The translations under genes and the position numbers were made by a program. Shown piece by piece: positions 6,728-15,461 of a stretch of DNA of 43,005 bases; positions within the stretch are counted from its first letter, which is position 1; each line of letters begins with the position of its first letter. The stretch is from Bacteroidota bacterium (lineage in GTDB: Bacteria; Bacteroidota; Bacteroidia; JAFLBG01), in NCBI GenBank assembly GCA_017303975.1, contig JAFLBG010000034.1, positions 1-43,005 on the forward strand, read 5' to 3'. Below the pieces are notes generated by a model. That model made no database searches and was not told the origin of the DNA. It worked only from the letters and a program-made list of their open reading frames with translations.

Positions 6728-9427
6728 ATGTATAAGCGCGTTTTAATTGCATTAGCGGCATTGGCGTTAATTATAACTGCCGGTATATACTTGCTTAAGT
6801 CGTCCAATCAAAGTAATGAGGTTAAATTACTTGATATATCTTGTATACCAATAAATGCAATTTGCATTGTAGAATCTCATAATGCCATATCTGGTTTAAA
6901 TTCCATTGTTAATCAAAATGAAGTTTTTGAAAAGTTAGCACAAACAGAATTGTTTAATTACAATACGTCCTTAGCTGTTTTAGACTCTCTAATACAGAGA
7001 AATAGCGCTGCAAAAAAATATTTTAAAAACAAAACCACTTATTTGTCAATACATCCCCGAGGCGTTAATAAAATTGGTGTCTTGTTTTCTTTTACTACCG
7101 GATCTTCTCAGCAAAACGATTCTCTGCAGCAATTTATTAGTAGTTATAAAAGCGACTCTCTTATTTTATCAAAAAACTATGATGGTGCTATAATTTCTCA
7201 ATTGGCTATTGCAGGAGGAATTTATAATGCAACCATTTACAAAAATTATTTTTTGGTTAGTCAGCACATTACTTTAATTGAAGATGCTGTGCGGCAAATC
7301 AATTCGAAAATATCGTTGATAAATAATGAAGTGTTTAAGAAAGCCTATCAAACAAAGGGAAACAAAGGTTTGGGGACGCTTTTTTTAAATCTAGAGCAAT
7401 TCCCTTTTTTAGCAAAAGATATACTTACTCCTGCAACTCAAATCAGTTTCAATAGAATTGAAAATTTTTGTCAGTGGATAGCTCTTGACATTGATAATGT
7501 TGCTAACTCAATTGTTCTAAAAGGGTTTTCTGCAGTTAAAGATTCTTTGAAAAGCTACCTTTCCATTTTTCGTAAGCAAGAACCTGTTGCTATTGACTTG
7601 TATTCTGTTATTCCTGATAATGTGTCTTTTTTTTCTGTTTGGGGTGTAAGCAATCAGATGGCTTTTAATCAATCATACAAAAGCTATTTACGCTCGTATA
7701 ATTTGTTGCAGGATAATGAGGCCTATTTTAAAAAGGTTAAACGGAAAACCGGATTGGATGTAGAGCGTTTATTGATAAACGAATGGTCGTCCCAATTAGC
7801 ACATTATTCTATTGAAAGTAAAGATGCGGAAAGCGCTAATTATATGGTTTTACAAGTGAAGGATGTGGATAAATTTGTTGAACTTACAACAGCTATTGTT
7901 GATTCTTTATCGGCAGATTCTATCCCTAAAGTTGATACTATTCACTATCAAACATATCCAATTTATAGTTTTCCCTTGCCCGAGTATTTTAATTATTACC
8001 TCCAAAGTTCTGTACCCAATTTTAAGTGTAATTACTTTACTGTTATTTCTAACGAATATGTTGTTTTTTCAGCTAGTATAGACAATTTGAAAAATTGTAT
8101 CGAATCCTATGTTGCATCCGAAACTTTTGTCGGAACGTACTACTACAAAAACTATTTTTCGAAAAAATATAATTCCGATTGCAATTTTCTTACATACTAT
8201 TCTTCTGCTTTTTTTATTGATAAACTTAAAACTAGTACCGTTCTTAATTATGCTACAAATGTTACAAAAGCTGAGCCATTGCTAAAAGAGTTTTATCCAT
8301 TAGCGTTTCAGTTTTCAAATACCTCTAAATTAATGTATTCCTATGCAGCCATTGGACTTAAAGACTCTTTGGCGCAAACCATTGATGAGTATTGGAAAAT
8401 AAATTTTGACACCACTATCACTAAAAAGCCTGTAGCTATTTACAATCATAGCGACAAAAGGGAAGATGTTTTTGTACAAGACAATGCCAATAAAATTTAT
8501 TGGGTTAACTGTACCGGTGAAATAGCTTGGCAAATGCAGCTAAAAGATTCTATTGTAGGTAATGTTATTCAAATTGATGCCTATAAAAACAACAAGCTTC
8601 AGTTATTATTCGCTACGAAAAACGAAATTCACCTAATTGATAAAAATGGTAATTATTTAAAAGGATATCCTTTTAAAGTAAAGTCGACCATTGTTTCTAA
8701 TTTAATTACTTACAACAAAAAAAGAGAAACTCTAATTGGATTTGTTAATTCGCAAAACGAGCTGCAATCATTTAAAATAAGCTCTGTTGCTATCGAAAAA
8801 CATCAATCCGCAAAAATAGGTTTTGCTGCAAATTATCTTACCGCTTTCAATTTGTCAGACGGAACATCTGTAATAGCGGCTACCGATCCACAACATATTT
8901 CCTTTGTGAAGAATTTCAAGCAAGTTATACATACTGGGAATCTTAAAAACTCTATTATTTCTCCAATTTTGCTTTCTGAGAAAGCAAAAGATAAAATAGA
9001 GTTTTGTTTTGTTGATGCTAATTTTGAATACAATAGAATTGATTTGTTTTCCGGCAAGCATATTTCTAGTAAGGAAGATGTGTTTAGCGATGTCGAATTC
9101 GTAGTTTTATCCAATGCCAATTGGCTTATATACAAAGAAGGTTCTATAATACAGGTCGATGCTAATTTAAAAAACACGACTAGTCAGCTCTTCAAGAAAA
9201 AGTTGGAATCCGCAACAAATGCAGTAGAATTTGTTTCTAAAGACGCAAGTAAATATTGTGTTTCAAATAATAGTAAAACGGCTTTATATCTAAAGTCGTC
9301 AGAACGCGTTTTACCAACAGTTTTTAATGGCAAAATGTGTTGTATTGTTAAGTCCTTTAATAATTCCTACCAACTTATCACACTTCAAAAAGATAGAAAA
9401 TTGGCTTCTTTTAGGTTAGAAGAATAA
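6728..9427 (+). CDS. Large single-pass envelope protein, DUF3352-like
   Basis: An 899-aa protein with one N-terminal membrane anchor (residues 4-24, VLIALAALALIITAGIYLL), so the bulk should face the periplasm. The first 550 residues are mixed alpha/beta and resemble the poorly characterised DUF3352-type proteins of Bacteroidota. From about residue 570 the sequence turns to repeated beta-strand blades such as NKIYWVNCTGEIAWQMQL, IHLIDKNGNYLKGYPF and LATFRL-like endings, suggesting a degenerate propeller. No catalytic motif is visible. The next gene, an OmpA/TSP3 protein, starts 33 bp downstream on the same strand, so the pair is probably one operon acting in the envelope. Confidence 0.7.
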   Translation: MYKRVLIALAALALIITAGIYLLKSSNQSNEVKLLDISCIPINAICIVESHNAISGLNSIVNQNEVFEKLAQTELFNYNTSLAVLDSLIQRNSAAKKYFKNKTTYLSIHPRGVNKIGVLFSFTTGSSQQNDSLQQFISSYKSDSLILSKNYDGAIISQLAIAGGIYNATIYKNYFLVSQHITLIEDAVRQINSKISLINNEVFKKAYQTKGNKGLGTLFLNLEQFPFLAKDILTPATQISFNRIENFCQWIALDIDNVANSIVLKGFSAVKDSLKSYLSIFRKQEPVAIDLYSVIPDNVSFFSVWGVSNQMAFNQSYKSYLRSYNLLQDNEAYFKKVKRKTGLDVERLLINEWSSQLAHYSIESKDAESANYMVLQVKDVDKFVELTTAIVDSLSADSIPKVDTIHYQTYPIYSFPLPEYFNYYLQSSVPNFKCNYFTVISNEYVVFSASIDNLKNCIESYVASETFVGTYYYKNYFSKKYNSDCNFLTYYSSAFFIDKLKTSTVLNYATNVTKAEPLLKEFYPLAFQFSNTSKLMYSYAAIGLKDSLAQTIDEYWKINFDTTITKKPVAIYNHSDKREDVFVQDNANKIYWVNCTGEIAWQMQLKDSIVGNVIQIDAYKNNKLQLLFATKNEIHLIDKNGNYLKGYPFKVKSTIVSNLITYNKKRETLIGFVNSQNELQSFKISSVAIEKHQSAKIGFAANYLTAFNLSDGTSVIAATDPQHISFVKNFKQVIHTGNLKNSIISPILLSEKAKDKIEFCFVDANFEYNRIDLFSGKHISSKEDVFSDVEFVVLSNANWLIYKEGSIIQVDANLKNTTSQLFKKKLESATNAVEFVSKDASKYCVSNNSKTALYLKSSERVLPTVFNGKMCCIVKSFNNSYQLITLQKDRKLASFRLEE

Positions 9428-9460
9428 TTTACTAAATTCGCTGTTCAAAAAACTTTAATC

Positions 9461-11800
9461 ATGGTAAGGGCAGGAAAATTATTCTTTTTGTTGGTAATCT
9501 TAACAACAAGTATAAAGTCGCAAGATTTTTTAGGTTACATCAACAGTAATTATTCCGGTGTAAATGGAATAAACCTGAATCCAGCCTCTATTGCCGATAG
9601 TCGTTATAAAGTAGATGTCAATCTTATTGGTGCCAGTGGGTATTTATATAATAATTACGTTGGTATGCTTTCCGATGCTTTTAAAGAAGAAGGTGCTTTC
9701 GATGATACATTGTTTAAAGTAAACTATCTCCGACTAAAAGAAACCGATAAAAGCAAATCTCTTTTTTTAAGAAATAATTTCGAATTGCCCTCTGTGATGG
9801 TTTCTATTACACCAAAAGATGCTATTGGTTTCTCTTGGCGTATTCGCAATTACATTAACATTGATGGAGTAGAGCAGGAAATGGCCGATTTGATTTACAA
9901 CGATTTTAGTATGAATAATTTATACAATAAATCTATTTCCAATGAACGATTAAGCGCTCAATTTATGAGTTGGTCAGAGGTTGGATTTTCATACGCACGA
10001 GTGTTATTGGATAAGGAACGAAATTTCATGAAGGCAGGAGTGCGAGCTAAAATTATTCGAGGTATTGCCGGAGGATATTTGTTTGTTGATAATTTGAATT
10101 ATAAGATTAAAAACAATGACACCATTTCTATAGAGAATACAACAGTTAGATATGGCGTATCAGATAACTTAGATTTTTCTGGGGAAGGAAATATTAAATT
10201 CGGCTCTTCTCGCTCACTTGGGCTTGACGTTGGATTTGTGTACGAGTATCGCCCTAACTGGAAAAAATATCGCTACGAAATGGATGGAGATACTAATTTG
10301 GTTCGAAGAGATAAAAACAAATATAAACTTCGTTTAGGGCTTTCCATACTTGATATTGGCGGTGTTAAATTTACTAAATCATCTACTAGTAGCGATTATT
10401 ATGCAAATGTGAGCAATATGGCACTAAGTGAATTAGATGTAGAAGATACAGATGAATTAAGCGATTCCCTAGCTGGAATTTTTCAACCCATTTCCAGTTC
10501 AAGTACTTTTAAAATGAATTTGCCAACCGCTATTTGTGCGCAAATTGATTACAATATTTACAAAGATTTTTATATAAATTTTACACCTTATATTGCTTTT
10601 AAGTATAAGAAAAATGAGAATAAAGTTCATGATTTTACAACTATCAGTATTACCCCACGTTGGGATCATAAATGGTTTGGGGTGTTTTTACCCGTGTCGC
10701 ATAATGGATTAACCGGAACAAATTTGGGAGTGTCTTTTCGTTTAGGTCCTGTAATATTTGGAACAACTGATGTATTGCCAATTATAGGTACTCGTGATAT
10801 TTATGGTGTCGACTTTCATTTAACAACTAAAATTCCAATATTCTTCAAGCATCCACGAGATAAAGACAAAGACAAAATTTCTAATAAAAAAGATAAATGT
10901 CGTGAAATACCCGGTATATGGAAGTTTCAAGGTTGTCCGGATTGCGATAAAGATGGTATCGAAGATTCAAAAGACGCATGTCCTGACGATGCAGGTATTC
11001 CTGAATTTAATGGATGTCCTGATACAGATGGAGATAAATTAATGGATAAATTAGATAGTTGCCCCGAAGTGCCCGGATTAATTGAGTTTAACGGTTGCCC
11101 GGATAAAGATGGAGATAAGATTATTGATATGCGCGACTCTTGTCCTGATGTGCCCGGAATAAAACAGTTCAACGGCTGCCCGGATAAAGACATGGATGGA
11201 GTGCAAGATTCAGAAGATGCTTGTCCAAATGATGCCGGACCAATAGAGCAAAAAGGATGCCCTGATACAGACAAAGATGGCATATTTGATAACGAAGATT
11301 TGTGTCCTGCCGAGTTTGGAACTAAAGAAAACAAAGGCTGTCCTTTCCCTGATAAAGATGGTGATGGAGTATTTGACAAGGACGATAAATGCCCTGAAAC
11401 TGTTGGTGTAAAAGAAAATTTTGGCTGTCCTGTGTTGCAAAAAGAAGAGCAGGAAGTTATCAATACCGCATTTTCTAGCTTAGAGTTTGAAACAGGTAAA
11501 GATGTTATCAAACAAAATTCGTATGCATCGCTAGAGGAATTGGCTAAGTTGTTAACCAAAAAATCAGCATGGCAACTTAAACTCTCTGGACATACCGATA
11601 ATCAAGGCAATCCGAAAAAGAACATGAAATTGTCCGAGCTGCGTGCAAAAGCAGTTAAGAAATTTATTGTAGAAAAAGGAGTTGGCGAGGAGCGAGTTAT
11701 AGCCGAATGGTTTGGTCAAACAAAACCGGTTGCCAACAACAAAACTCCCGAAGGTCGCCAAAAGAACAGACGCGTGGAGATGAATATTATTTTTAAGTAA
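9461..11800 (+). CDS. Outer-membrane DUF5723-like / TSP3 / OmpA protein
   Basis: A 779-aa outer-membrane protein. It has a signal peptide (residues 1-21, ending SIKSQ), a long beta-rich part with the GYINSNYSGVNGINLNPASI start typical of DUF5723-type barrels, then seven thrombospondin type-3 repeats at about 466-660 (pattern DxDxDGxxDxxDxCPxxxG...NGCP), which bind calcium in related proteins. The C-terminal 110 residues are an OmpA peptidoglycan-binding domain with SGHTDNQG, LSELRAKAVKKF and GRQKNRRVEM. The architecture points to a barrel linked to peptidoglycan by a rigid calcium-dependent spacer. It is likely co-transcribed with the preceding envelope gene. Confidence 0.88.
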   Translation: MVRAGKLFFLLVILTTSIKSQDFLGYINSNYSGVNGINLNPASIADSRYKVDVNLIGASGYLYNNYVGMLSDAFKEEGAFDDTLFKVNYLRLKETDKSKSLFLRNNFELPSVMVSITPKDAIGFSWRIRNYINIDGVEQEMADLIYNDFSMNNLYNKSISNERLSAQFMSWSEVGFSYARVLLDKERNFMKAGVRAKIIRGIAGGYLFVDNLNYKIKNNDTISIENTTVRYGVSDNLDFSGEGNIKFGSSRSLGLDVGFVYEYRPNWKKYRYEMDGDTNLVRRDKNKYKLRLGLSILDIGGVKFTKSSTSSDYYANVSNMALSELDVEDTDELSDSLAGIFQPISSSSTFKMNLPTAICAQIDYNIYKDFYINFTPYIAFKYKKNENKVHDFTTISITPRWDHKWFGVFLPVSHNGLTGTNLGVSFRLGPVIFGTTDVLPIIGTRDIYGVDFHLTTKIPIFFKHPRDKDKDKISNKKDKCREIPGIWKFQGCPDCDKDGIEDSKDACPDDAGIPEFNGCPDTDGDKLMDKLDSCPEVPGLIEFNGCPDKDGDKIIDMRDSCPDVPGIKQFNGCPDKDMDGVQDSEDACPNDAGPIEQKGCPDTDKDGIFDNEDLCPAEFGTKENKGCPFPDKDGDGVFDKDDKCPETVGVKENFGCPVLQKEEQEVINTAFSSLEFETGKDVIKQNSYASLEELAKLLTKKSAWQLKLSGHTDNQGNPKKNMKLSELRAKAVKKFIVEKGVGEERVIAEWFGQTKPVANNKTPEGRQKNRRVEMNIIFK

Positions 11801-11901
11801 ATTTTTTACTAACGAATTGTATGTGTTTGGAGGTTGTCCTTAGCCTTCAGAAGGGTTTTTTGAGGAGAAGCTATAGAAAATGCATATAACATAAATTTGA
11901 T

Positions 11902-11923
11902 TTTACTCAATATATTGAGTAAA
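11902..11923. promoter_or_regulatory. 22-bp perfect palindrome, possible operator
   Basis: TTTACTCAATA at 11902-11912 is followed directly by its exact reverse complement at 11913-11923. There is no loop, so a dimeric repressor site is more likely than an RNA hairpin. It lies 101 bp after the OmpA-type gene and about 190 bp before the transglutaminase start, in the 309-bp gap 11801-12109. The regulator is unknown. Confidence 0.45.
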
Positions 11924-11946
11924 TAATTTCCAAAAAGAATTTAAAC

Positions 11947-11968
11947 CCGATAAGGTACTTCTTATCGG
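11947..11968. repeat. 8-bp stem hairpin in the same intergenic gap
   Basis: CCGATAAG, a six-base loop, then CTTATCGG form a perfect 8-bp stem. No T tract follows on either side, so a standard intrinsic terminator is not supported. The rest of the gap 11801-12109 holds no gene I can support. Confidence 0.45.
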
Positions 11969-12039
11969 TAATTCAAGTTTACCATGGCAAGAGTTTCTAC
12001 AAATTAACCCTTCGGAAATATTTTAATAACTCTAAAAAC

Positions 12040-12070
12040 TTGTCTGTGTTGTCATATTTTGCTACACTTG
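12040..12070 (+). promoter_or_regulatory. Putative promoter of the transglutaminase gene
   Basis: TTG at 12040-12042 and TACACTTG at 12063-12070 are separated by 20 bp and match the Bacteroidota -33/-7 arrangement with one mismatch in the -7 box. Transcription would begin near 12077, downstream of the TTG codon at 12059 and upstream of the ATG at 12110. Confidence 0.45.
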
Positions 12071-12109
12071 CAAAATAATTTCGTTTTTAATTTTATAGAA
12101 TTTCAACCC

Positions 12110-13471
12110 ATGAAACTAAAATCTTTTCTTCCCCTTGCAATTTTATTTGCATTCAGTTCTTCTGTTTTTTCTCAAAAATATTATATCCTTGAAAGGTCAA
12201 TTGTAATAGATAATGTTCCCTTCCAAGCAATTAATAAACCCTGTAATTATTATTTGCTCTTGCCTAAAGATTTTCATGCCAAGCAAGATGTTATTAGCTA
12301 CGATTATTCAGTAAAACCAACTTCCTTATATGGAGCTAAGAATGAAAATTTTTATGCAAAATGGGAAAATATTATTTACTCTGAGTTCAAGGAAAAAAAG
12401 CTAACTGCTAAAATGAAAATTAAAACTACTAAATATGATTTAGCAACAGCAAGGTTAAAACCTCAACTAGATCCGGAAGATTTAGATACAAACAACTATT
12501 TGAAAGACGAGGCAAATCTAAAAATAAGTACGAAAGCTATTAGTGAAACAGCCCAAAAAATTACTGGAACTTCTCGAGAAGAACTAGTTAAAAATATCTA
12601 CAATTTTGTGTGCGATACATTGTCATATAAGAATTTCGTTATCGAGAAAAGAAGCGCTAAGAAGGCTTTAACCCAAGGAGCCGGTGATTGCACAGAATAT
12701 TCAGAGTTAATGGTTAGTTTATGCAGAGCAAAAAATATTCCTGCTAGATTAGTTGTCGGCCTTGTTCTTAAAGCAAAGTATGAAGCAGAATATCACAATT
12801 GGGTAGAGGTGTTTTTTCCTCAATATGGTTGGGTTGCGTTTGATCCTACTTGGGGCGATAGTAAAGTGAGTGGAACTACCTACGAGAAGATGAGAAACAT
12901 TTATGTGAAAAGCAGCAGTACGAGAGATGTTGGAGGGGTTCTTAGATCAGAGTGCTTCCAAAAAGACTTAGATTTTAAAGTGAAAGTAATTGATACCTAT
13001 ACTTTTGGTAATCAAGATTTGTATGTAAAAAAGGATTCGTTATATCAAGACTCTGTTAACATAACAAATAATGCTACAAAGGCACTTAAAATTTTAGACA
13101 CATTGCTTTCTTTAGAGCCAGATAATTATGCCTTTGCAATGCGAAAGGGAATTTGCTTGGCGCGTCTACAATCTTTTGATGAGGCTTTCAAATACATAGA
13201 AAAAGCTAATATTTTAACTGAAATTCCTTCTGAAAAGAGAAATGTTTTATATGCTTATGCAAATTATTACGCGCTTAAAAATGATGCTACGAATGCTGTT
13301 TTATATTTATATAAGTCATTCGATAACGGATTTAGTGGCTTTAATAGATCATTTCTTAAAGATGCCGATTTCGAAAAAATAAAAGATAATGCAGAGTTTA
13401 TTGAATTCCGAAAAAAAATACAAGAAAAAGTAGATGCTGCAGATGCCCAAAAACTAAAAAAGAAAGGGTAA
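12110..13471 (+). CDS. Secreted transglutaminase-like protein with TPR-like C-terminus
   Basis: A 453-aa exported protein. The signal peptide is MKLKSFLPLAILFAFSSSVF-SQ. The transglutaminase-like core has the Cys-His-Asp triad: C194 in GAGDCTEYSELM, H229 in YHNWVEVF and D245 in WVAFDPTWG. This fold covers peptidases and amidases as well as cross-linkers, so the substrate is open. The C-terminal 130 residues contain two or three TPR-like helix pairs (for example ALKILDTLLSLEPDNYAFAM). The frame extends upstream to a TTG at 12059, but that adds residues before the signal peptide and precedes the predicted transcription start, so 12110 is preferred. Confidence 0.85.
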   Translation: MKLKSFLPLAILFAFSSSVFSQKYYILERSIVIDNVPFQAINKPCNYYLLLPKDFHAKQDVISYDYSVKPTSLYGAKNENFYAKWENIIYSEFKEKKLTAKMKIKTTKYDLATARLKPQLDPEDLDTNNYLKDEANLKISTKAISETAQKITGTSREELVKNIYNFVCDTLSYKNFVIEKRSAKKALTQGAGDCTEYSELMVSLCRAKNIPARLVVGLVLKAKYEAEYHNWVEVFFPQYGWVAFDPTWGDSKVSGTTYEKMRNIYVKSSSTRDVGGVLRSECFQKDLDFKVKVIDTYTFGNQDLYVKKDSLYQDSVNITNNATKALKILDTLLSLEPDNYAFAMRKGICLARLQSFDEAFKYIEKANILTEIPSEKRNVLYAYANYYALKNDATNAVLYLYKSFDNGFSGFNRSFLKDADFEKIKDNAEFIEFRKKIQEKVDAADAQKLKKKG

Positions 13472-13510
13472 AAGCGGAAGAGAGTTTTTTATACTCCCCT
13501 AACTATCAAA

Positions 13511-13534
13511 CTTTACAACTTTACAACTTTATAA
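13511..13534. repeat. Three 8-bp tandem units
   Basis: Two perfect copies of CTTTACAA and a third with one change (CTTTATAA) lie between two convergent genes and end at the minus-strand stop codon of the SPOR gene. Confidence 0.6.
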
Positions 13535-13942
13535 CTACTTACCCCTCGTCATCTCCACCTTATCCTCTACAATAAAGGCATCAGGGAAGTTGTCTTTAAT
13601 TTGTTTTAAAAATTTATGTGCGTCCAATCTGTTTTTAAAATTGCCTACACGTACTTTAAAATTAGGCTGTTCGTACATCTCGTAGGTAGCAACATCAGGG
13701 TAGGATTGTAAAAATTTTGTTTTCTTTTCTTTCGCAACAGTTCTATCACTTCCAAAATGAATTTGTATCCTAAAGCCCGATGTTTTGCCATTGGTGCGTT
13801 TATTTGCATCTAGTTTCTTATCCAAAACAGCTTTAATTCCCGGATCGGAATAAACTATTGCCAACGAATCCGAATTAGCCTGCGCACAAGCTCCCCCGGC
13901 TATAAATAATAAATACAAAATAAAAAAATAGTGTCTTCTCAT
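13535..13942 (-). CDS. Small exported SPOR-domain protein
   Basis: A 135-aa protein with a signal peptide (MRRHYFFILYLLFIAGGACA-Q) and a C-terminal SPOR-like domain: FRIQIHFGS as the first strand, FKVRVGNFKNRLDAHKFLKQI for the middle strand-helix and DAFIVEDKV as the last strand. SPOR domains bind denuded glycan strands of peptidoglycan, often at division sites, so a periplasmic cell-wall role is likely. The frame is open to an ATG at 13987, but the internal ATG at 13942 places the signal peptide at the true N-terminus. It is convergent with the transglutaminase gene. Confidence 0.82.
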   Translation of the reverse strand: MRRHYFFILYLLFIAGGACAQANSDSLAIVYSDPGIKAVLDKKLDANKRTNGKTSGFRIQIHFGSDRTVAKEKKTKFLQSYPDVATYEMYEQPNFKVRVGNFKNRLDAHKFLKQIKDNFPDAFIVEDKVEMTRGK

Positions 13943-14132
13943 TTGTTCAAAAATAACATTAATTATGCCAAGTGCAATCAATTTCAAGCAAACTGCCCAT
14001 CCTTAAAAAAGCAAAGGGCACAGATTGAGGTTTGCGAATGCATTTCTTTACACCAAGGAGACAATCCTTATTTAGAATCGATATAAATTAAAAAATATTT
14101 AACTTTTTTTAACCACCGAATCATGTTTCTTA

Positions 14133-14140
14133 TAATTTTG
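14133..14140 (+). promoter_or_regulatory. Putative -7 box of the act-cox operon
   Basis: TAATTTTG fits TAnnTTTG and lies 45 bp before the actA ATG. The -33 position falls in a T-rich tract (14104-14110) without a clear TTG. The 243-bp gap 13943-14185 shows no gene and no other structure I trust. Confidence 0.4.
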
Positions 14141-14185
14141 TTATCGCTTTAAAACACTTAAACAAAGTACACATAGAAATAATTT

Positions 14186-15433
14186 ATGCGTCATTATAAA
14201 AAAAGCTTTCTAACACTCTGTCTCCTAGTATTGTCAATATTTTCAACTACTACTGCCTTTGCGCAGCCTGACGGAGCCAAACTATTCAAACAAAATTGTG
14301 CAACCTGTCATCGGCTAGATGATAAAAAACTTACAGGCCCCGGCTTGAAAGGCGTTGCAGATCGTGTGCCAAAGCCGGCCGATGAATGGTTATTCAAATG
14401 GGTAAAAAATAACGACAAACTTCGTGCAAGCGGAGATGCCTATGCCAACAAGGTTTTCAACGATTTTGGTGGTTCGGCTATGACTGTTTTCGAATACCTA
14501 AGTGATGATGAAATAAAAGCAGTAATTGCATATTTTAAAAATCCTCCTGTAGAGGTAGCCCCTACAGCTCCTGTTGCCGGTGCGACAAGCGATGCTACCG
14601 AAAAAAAATCAGAAGGATTAAATCCCACCCTACCACTTATCATTATTGCGGTTTTCTTAGTTATTCTTGCTGCTGTATTGCGCGGTGTAAAAAAATCACT
14701 AAAAAATGTATTAAACGAAAAAGAAGGAAAAGGCGCTGATGCAGACTTAACAGTTTGGCAAGAGCTTGTACTTTGGATGAATGCCAACAGAACAAAAGTT
14801 GCAGTTGTAATTTTATTTTTAATTGGTTGGGGTGGAAAATTAGCATGGGATGGAATGATGGGTATAGGAATTTACCAAGGTTACAAACCGGAGCAGCCAA
14901 TTGCGTTCTCTCATAAAATTCATGCCGGAGATAACGGAATCAATTGTGTGTATTGCCACTCTTATGTTGAAAAGAGCCGTCACGCAGGTATTCCATCTGT
15001 AAATATTTGTATGAACTGTCACCAAGGAATTGAAAAGGGGCCAAATACCGGTACTGCTGAAATAGCAAAAATATATGCTGCTGCAGGATGGAACACCGAA
15101 ACGCAAGCATACGATAAGCCACAATCTCCTATAAAGTGGATTAAAGTTCACAACCTACCCGATTTCGTATATTTCAGCCACCAACAACACGTAGTAGTTG
15201 GTAAGCAAGAATGTACTACTTGTCACGGAGAAGTAAAAGAAATGACTGTTGCACAGCAGCACGCTCCACTTACAATGGCTTGGTGTGTTGATTGTCACAG
15301 AAAAACGGAAGTAGCTATGGCTAACAATCCTTACTACGAAGATTTGCACAAAAAATTAGCCGAAAAGTACAAAGGCCAAAAAATTACTGTTGATAAGATG
15401 GGCGGCATAGAGTGTGCTAAATGTCATTACTAA
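14186..15433 (+). CDS. actA: Alternative complex III subunit A, multiheme cytochrome c
   Basis: A 415-aa periplasmic/membrane cytochrome of the menaquinol:cytochrome c oxidoreductase ACIII. After a signal peptide (to about residue 26) there is a monoheme cytochrome c domain with CATCH at 38-42, then two hydrophobic segments (about 149-165 and 204-219), then the multiheme domain with five CxxCH sites at C254, C275, C343, C367 and C410. That gives six heme c sites in all, one more than the pentaheme core known for ActA, because of the N-terminal cytochrome fusion. It receives electrons from the ActB clusters and passes them towards the oxidase. It is the first gene of the eight-gene operon; actB follows after 28 bp. 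Confidence 0.93.
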   Translation: MRHYKKSFLTLCLLVLSIFSTTTAFAQPDGAKLFKQNCATCHRLDDKKLTGPGLKGVADRVPKPADEWLFKWVKNNDKLRASGDAYANKVFNDFGGSAMTVFEYLSDDEIKAVIAYFKNPPVEVAPTAPVAGATSDATEKKSEGLNPTLPLIIIAVFLVILAAVLRGVKKSLKNVLNEKEGKGADADLTVWQELVLWMNANRTKVAVVILFLIGWGGKLAWDGMMGIGIYQGYKPEQPIAFSHKIHAGDNGINCVYCHSYVEKSRHAGIPSVNICMNCHQGIEKGPNTGTAEIAKIYAAAGWNTETQAYDKPQSPIKWIKVHNLPDFVYFSHQQHVVVGKQECTTCHGEVKEMTVAQQHAPLTMAWCVDCHRKTEVAMANNPYYEDLHKKLAEKYKGQKITVDKMGGIECAKCHY

Positions 15434-15461
15434 TCAAAAATTAAAAGGAAACGCTTAATTT

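Noticed and set aside
10858-11450. Repeat array that could be taken for CRISPR-like or satellite DNA
   Set aside because: The period follows codons of TSP3 units, diverges at the DNA level and lies in an open reading frame.
10927-11559. A 210-codon Ser/Pro-rich reading frame on the minus strand
   Set aside because: It is the antisense image of the TSP3 repeats; the repeated pattern and lack of a signal or homologue explain its length.
12059-12109. TTG start of the transglutaminase gene 51 bp upstream
   Set aside because: It lies ahead of the predicted transcription start and pushes the signal peptide inward.
14440-15349. Several minus-strand reading frames across actA
   Set aside because: They lack signals or recognisable domains and lie opposite a well-supported multiheme gene.
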